DNA of 64,000 nucleotides from Amycolatopsis thermoflava N1165 (GTDB taxonomy: Bacteria > Actinomycetota > Actinomycetes > Mycobacteriales > Pseudonocardiaceae): contig NZ_KI421511.1 of assembly GCF_000473265.1 (NCBI RefSeq), forward strand, positions 6,713,909 through 6,777,908. Reading direction: 5' to 3'. Of the stretch, positions 61,168 to 64,000 are shown piece after piece. The notes under the pieces are model-generated. The model saw nothing but the letters and a program-made list of their open reading frames with translations. It was not told the origin of the DNA and did not search any database. Position 1 is the first letter of the stretch; every line of letters starts with the position of its first letter. The position numbers and the translations under genes were made by a program.

Positions 61168-61316
61168 ACTCCAGCCGAACCACGGACGCCCTAAGCCCGC
61201 GAAGCGCAAGAGCGCTACTCCAGACGAACCACGGACGTCCGAAGCCCGCGAAGCGCAAGAGCCCCACTCCAGACGAAACCACCGACGGCCCGAAGCCCGC
61301 GAAGCGCAAAGACCCC
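61168..61316. repeat. Three tandem units of 49-51 bp after the sigma-factor gene
   Basis: Units start at 61168, 61217 and 61266, each with ACTCCAG-CGAA, a variable middle and GCCCGCGAAGCGCAA. They end 2 bases before the sigma-factor stop. On the minus strand they would lie in the 3' untranslated part of that gene. Together with the palindrome array they fill the 1-kb gap between the TetR and sigma genes. Confidence 0.8.
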
Positions 61317-61318
61317 AC

Positions 61319-62575
61319 TCACTCCCCAGCAGCCGCTTTCGCCCGGGCCAGCAGCACATCCCGCTCCCGGGCGTTCCGCGTCAGCGAAGCCGCCCGTTCG
61401 AACTCCGCCCGTGCCTCCGCCAGGCGCCCCACCTTCGCGAGCAGGTCGCCCCGCACCGTGGGCAACAGGTGGTACCTCGCGAGCGCCGGCGAGGCTGTCA
61501 GCTCGTCCACCAACGGCAGCGCCGCCTCGGGACCCGAAGCCATCGACACCGCCACCGCGCGGTTCAGCTCCACCACCGGCGACGGCGTCACCTCCGCCAG
61601 CTCCCCGTACAGCGCGGCGATCCGCTCCCAATCGGTGTCCTCCGGCGCACCCGCCCGCGCGTGGCACGCCGCGATCGCCGCCTGCAGCACGTACGGTCCG
61701 CGCACCGGCGACAGGCTCTCCGCCCGCTCCAGCGCCGCCAGACCGTGCCCGATCAGCAACCGGTCCCACTTCGCCCGGTTCTGGTCCAGCAACAGGATCG
61801 GCTCACCGTCCGGCGTCACCCGCGCCCTGGACCGCGACGCCTGCAACTCCATCAACGCCACCAGCCCGAACACCTCGGGCTCCCGCGGCGCCAGCCCGGC
61901 CAGGATCCGCCCCAGCCGCATCGCGTCGGCGCACAACTGCGGGCGCATCCAGTCGTCGCCGGCCGTGGCGGAGTATCCCTCGTTGAAGATCAGGTACACG
62001 ACCTCCAGCACGGACCCCAGCCGCTCCGCCAGCTCCGGCCCGGCAGGCACCTCGAACGGCACCTTCTTCTGCGCCAGCGTCCGCTTCGCCCGCACGATCC
62101 GCTGCGCCACCGTCGACTCCGGCACCAGGAACGCACGCGCGATCTCGTCCGTCGTCAGCCCACCCAGCAAGCGCAACGTCAGCGCCACCCGCGCCTCCGT
62201 CTTCAGCACCGGGTGGCACGCCGTGAAGATCAACCGCAACAGGTCGTCCGGCACCTCGTCCGGCTCGACCTCGATCGCCTGCTGCGACGTCTCCAGATCG
62301 AGCCCGATCTCCTCGTGCTTGCGCTCCGCCATCTTCAGGTGCCGGAAGTGGTCGATCGCGCGGCGCTTGGCGATCGTCATCAGCCACGCGCCCGGGTTCG
62401 ACGGCACACCGGACGACGGCCACTGCTCCAGCGCCGCCACCAGCGCGTCCTGCGCCAGCTCTTCGGCCAGCCCGACGTCGCGCACCATGCGCGTCAGCGC
62501 GGCGATCAGCTTCGCGGACTCGATGCGCCACACGGCGTCGATGGTGCGGTGTGCCTCGGTGACCGTCACGGTCAC
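61319..62575 (-). CDS. ECF sigma factor, ECF42-type with long C-terminal TPR-like extension
   Basis: Extracytoplasmic-function sigma factor of 418 residues. Region 2: VRDVGLAEELAQDALVAALEQWP and GAWLMTIAKRRAIDHFRHL; region 4: GLTTDEIARAFLVPESTVAQRIVRAKRTLAQK. After residue about 175 comes a 240-residue helical extension (GPYVLQAAIAACHARAGAPEDTDW, AEARAEFERAASLTRN) as in ECF42/SigJ-like proteins. No anti-sigma factor is nearby; the coupled gene is a DGPF protein. The GTG at 62575 is preferred to ones further upstream because of the GAGG spacing. Confidence 0.88.
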   Translation of the reverse strand: MTVTVTEAHRTIDAVWRIESAKLIAALTRMVRDVGLAEELAQDALVAALEQWPSSGVPSNPGAWLMTIAKRRAIDHFRHLKMAERKHEEIGLDLETSQQAIEVEPDEVPDDLLRLIFTACHPVLKTEARVALTLRLLGGLTTDEIARAFLVPESTVAQRIVRAKRTLAQKKVPFEVPAGPELAERLGSVLEVVYLIFNEGYSATAGDDWMRPQLCADAMRLGRILAGLAPREPEVFGLVALMELQASRSRARVTPDGEPILLLDQNRAKWDRLLIGHGLAALERAESLSPVRGPYVLQAAIAACHARAGAPEDTDWERIAALYGELAEVTPSPVVELNRAVAVSMASGPEAALPLVDELTASPALARYHLLPTVRGDLLAKVGRLAEARAEFERAASLTRNARERDVLLARAKAAAGE

Positions 62576-62610
62576 CGAGCACACCACCTCACCGCGGCGA
62601 GGGCAAGGTC

Positions 62611-63033
62611 TTACTGACCGTGCTGCTCGGCCACCTGCTTGCGCATCCGCTCCTCGGCCTCGCGCAGCTCCGGCGTGTACGCGTCACCGAAGTCCTCGGC
62701 CTCGAACACCTGCCGGATCTCGATCTCGGTGTCCCGGAACGGCGCCCGCTTCAGCCACTCGACGGCCTCCTCCTTCGACTTCACGTCGAGGATCCAGAAC
62801 CCCGCGATCAGCTCCTTCGACTCGGCGAACGGGCCGTCGATCACGGTCGTGCCCTCGCTGGAGTACCGCACGCGCGCACCCTTCGAGGTGGGGTGCAGGC
62901 CCTCGCCGGCGAGCATCACACCGGCCTTGACCAGCTCCTCGTTGAACTTGCCCATCTCGGCCAGCTCCTGCTCGGTGGGCATCGCGCCGGCCTCGGTGTT
63001 CTCGTCGCCCTTGACCAGGACCATGAACTTCAT
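62611..63033 (-). CDS. YCII-related DGPF-domain protein
   Basis: Small protein of 140 residues of the YCII/DGPF family that pairs with ECF42 sigma factors. Core: MKFMVLVKGDENTEAGAMP and VIDGPFAESKELIAGFWIL, with the DGPF motif exactly conserved. The ATG at 63033 is chosen because AGGGAG lies upstream and the longer frame has no conserved content. It is 35 bases before the sigma gene on the same strand, and the candidate ECF42-type promoter lies just upstream. Its biochemical role is unknown. Confidence 0.9.
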   Translation of the reverse strand: MKFMVLVKGDENTEAGAMPTEQELAEMGKFNEELVKAGVMLAGEGLHPTSKGARVRYSSEGTTVIDGPFAESKELIAGFWILDVKSKEEAVEWLKRAPFRDTEIEIRQVFEAEDFGDAYTPELREAEERMRKQVAEQHGQ

Positions 63034-63082
63034 CGTCGTCTCCCTGCTGTCGAGGTGGTCCCCAATGGGACCGTCACGATGA

Positions 63083-63110
63083 CATCGATCGAGCCCCGGG
63101 CGAATCGACA
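63083..63110 (-). promoter_or_regulatory. ECF42-type promoter candidate of the DGPF gene
   Basis: On the minus strand TGTCGA (63110-63105) is followed 13 bases later by CGATC (63091-63087) and 17 bases later by CGATG. The ECF42 group is known for a TGTCGA -35 motif with a CGA/TC-type -10 motif. It starts about 50 bases before the DGPF ATG. Confidence 0.55.
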
Positions 63111-63138
63111 CAGGCGGACAATTTTCTTTCGGGAATCT

Positions 63139-64000
63139 TCAGCGCACCCCGGTCAGCACGAGAACCCGCTGCTCGGTGAGGTCTTCCATCGTCGCGCGGA
63201 CCCCCTCCCGGCCGGTGCCGGACTCCTTCACCCCGCCGTAGGGCATCTGGTCGGCCCGGTAGCTCGGCACGTCGCCGACCACCACGCCGCCGACCTCCAG
63301 CCGCGCCGAAGCCTCGAACGCGACCCGCAGGTCGTGCGTGAAGACCCCGGCCTGCAGACCGAACCGCGACGCGTTGACCCGCTCGAAGGCCTCCTCGACC
63401 GAGTCGACCGGCGCGAGCGACAGCACCGGGCCGAAGATCTCCTCGGCGTTGACCGCGCAGTCCTCCGGCGCACCGGTGAGCACGGTCGGCGCGACGGTCG
63501 CGCCCTGCCGCGTCCCGCCGGCGAGCAGCTCGGCGCCCGCCGCGACCGCGTCGTCGACCCACGACTGCACCCGCACCGCGGCCGCCTCGTTGATCAGCGG
63601 GCCGACCTCGCCGTCCACGTCCAGCTTGCGCACGTGGGCGACGACCCGGTCGGCCAGCTCGGCGTACACGTCCCGGTGCGCGTAGACCCGCTGCACCGAG
63701 ATGCACGACTGGCCGCCCTGGTAGGTGCCGAACGTCGCGATGCGCTGCGCCGCGAACTCCAGGTCCGTCCAGTCCGGGCAGACGATCGCCGCCGCGTTGC
63801 CGCCCAGCTCCAGGGTCACGTGCTTGCGCGGCACCCGGTCTTGGATCGCCCAGCCGACCGGTCCGGACCCGGTGAACGACACGACCGGCAGCCGCGGGTC
63901 CGCGACCAGTTCGCTCGCCGCCTCGTTCGGCATCGGCAGGACCGACCAGGAGCCTGCGGGCAGGTCGGTCTCGGCGAGCAGTTCGCCGAGCACCAGTGCG
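63139..64000 (-). CDS. Aldehyde dehydrogenase (5' end outside window)
   Basis: NAD(P)-dependent aldehyde dehydrogenase; the frame continues beyond base 64000, and the C-terminal 287 residues are present. FTGSGPVGWAI, VTLELGGNAAAIV (general-base Glu) and GQSCISVQRVYA (catalytic Cys) are intact, as are EEIFGPVLSL and the C-terminal YGGVKESGTGREG. The gap to the DGPF start is 105 bases with the sigma promoter candidate between them, so co-transcription is unlikely. Substrate unknown. Confidence 0.9.
   Translation of the reverse strand, partial: ALVLGELLAETDLPAGSWSVLPMPNEAASELVADPRLPVVSFTGSGPVGWAIQDRVPRKHVTLELGGNAAAIVCPDWTDLEFAAQRIATFGTYQGGQSCISVQRVYAHRDVYAELADRVVAHVRKLDVDGEVGPLINEAAAVRVQSWVDDAVAAGAELLAGGTRQGATVAPTVLTGAPEDCAVNAEEIFGPVLSLAPVDSVEEAFERVNASRFGLQAGVFTHDLRVAFEASARLEVGGVVVGDVPSYRADQMPYGGVKESGTGREGVRATMEDLTEQRVLVLTGVR

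Overview
The window looks like a chromosomal segment of a high-GC actinomycete of the Pseudonocardiales, most like Amycolatopsis or a close relative. The reasons are the very strong G/C bias at third codon positions, frequent GTG starts, chains of genes joined by 4-base ATGA/GTGA overlaps, and marker genes: a mycothiol S-conjugate amidase, a mycoredoxin-like protein, an actinobacterial integration host factor, an F420-type luciferase-like oxidoreductase, a type VII (ESX) accessory operon and a secreted protein with LGFP repeats. No rRNA, tRNA, prophage or CRISPR locus was recognised. One insertion sequence is present.

Layout. 1-9.4 kb: partial amino acid permease, a LmrA-type TetR regulator coupled to a metallo-hydrolase, an aldose epimerase and acetyltransferase, an amidohydrolase, a divergent acyl-CoA dehydrogenase/TetR pair, a PfkB sugar kinase and citrate synthase. 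9.5-13.7 kb: a large membrane receptor-like protein with a degenerate NTPase-like N-terminus, and a DNA photolyase. 13.8-14.7 kb: an IS5/IS427-type element inserted exactly at the stop codon of an ABC permease gene. 14.7-22.7 kb: TetR-ATPase-permease operon, a secreted C39-like peptidase, a thioesterase, a Tat-exported metallophosphoesterase and an acyl-CoA ligase. 23-25.2 kb: integration host factor with a TTG start, isochorismate synthase and a phosphopantetheinyl transferase. 25.3-30.6 kb: a hydrolase, acyl-CoA dehydrogenase and an enoyl-CoA hydratase-ligase-TetR operon. 30.6-31.7 kb: a non-coding stretch with a 40-bp minisatellite. 31.7-34.7 kb: ESX accessory operon. 34.8-38.8 kb: acetyltransferase, MntR-like regulator, LLM oxidoreductase, alcohol dehydrogenase and RpiR regulator. 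38.9-45.7 kb: a secreted sugar dehydrogenase with PKD and LGFP domains, then a four-gene CoA catabolic operon. 45.7-50.1 kb: LysR, an anchored hypothetical protein, TetR, mycoredoxin, a PRISE-like reductase and purC. 50.2-56.7 kb: an MFS exporter with LysR, then a run of small regulator/enzyme pairs (MarR, quinone oxidoreductase, HxlR, hydrolase, MocR). 57-60.3 kb: membrane protein, rhomboid protease, mca and TetR. 60.3-61.3 kb: a non-coding array of 17 palindromes. 61.3-64 kb: an ECF42-type sigma factor with its DGPF partner and a partial aldehyde dehydrogenase.

How it fits together. Much of the gene content is acyl-CoA and carbohydrate catabolism under local one-component regulators, several of which have a palindromic or direct-repeat site next to them that can be read directly. 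The most unusual parts are the 17-copy palindrome array at 60.34-61.13 kb, the 40-bp repeat array at 30.68-30.96 kb, the receptor/NTPase-like fusion at 9.5-12.3 kb, the 16-bp hairpin hiding the ribosome binding site of the LGFP sugar dehydrogenase, and the ECF42-DGPF pair with a matching promoter candidate. All functional statements rest on reading motifs by eye; no database search was possible.
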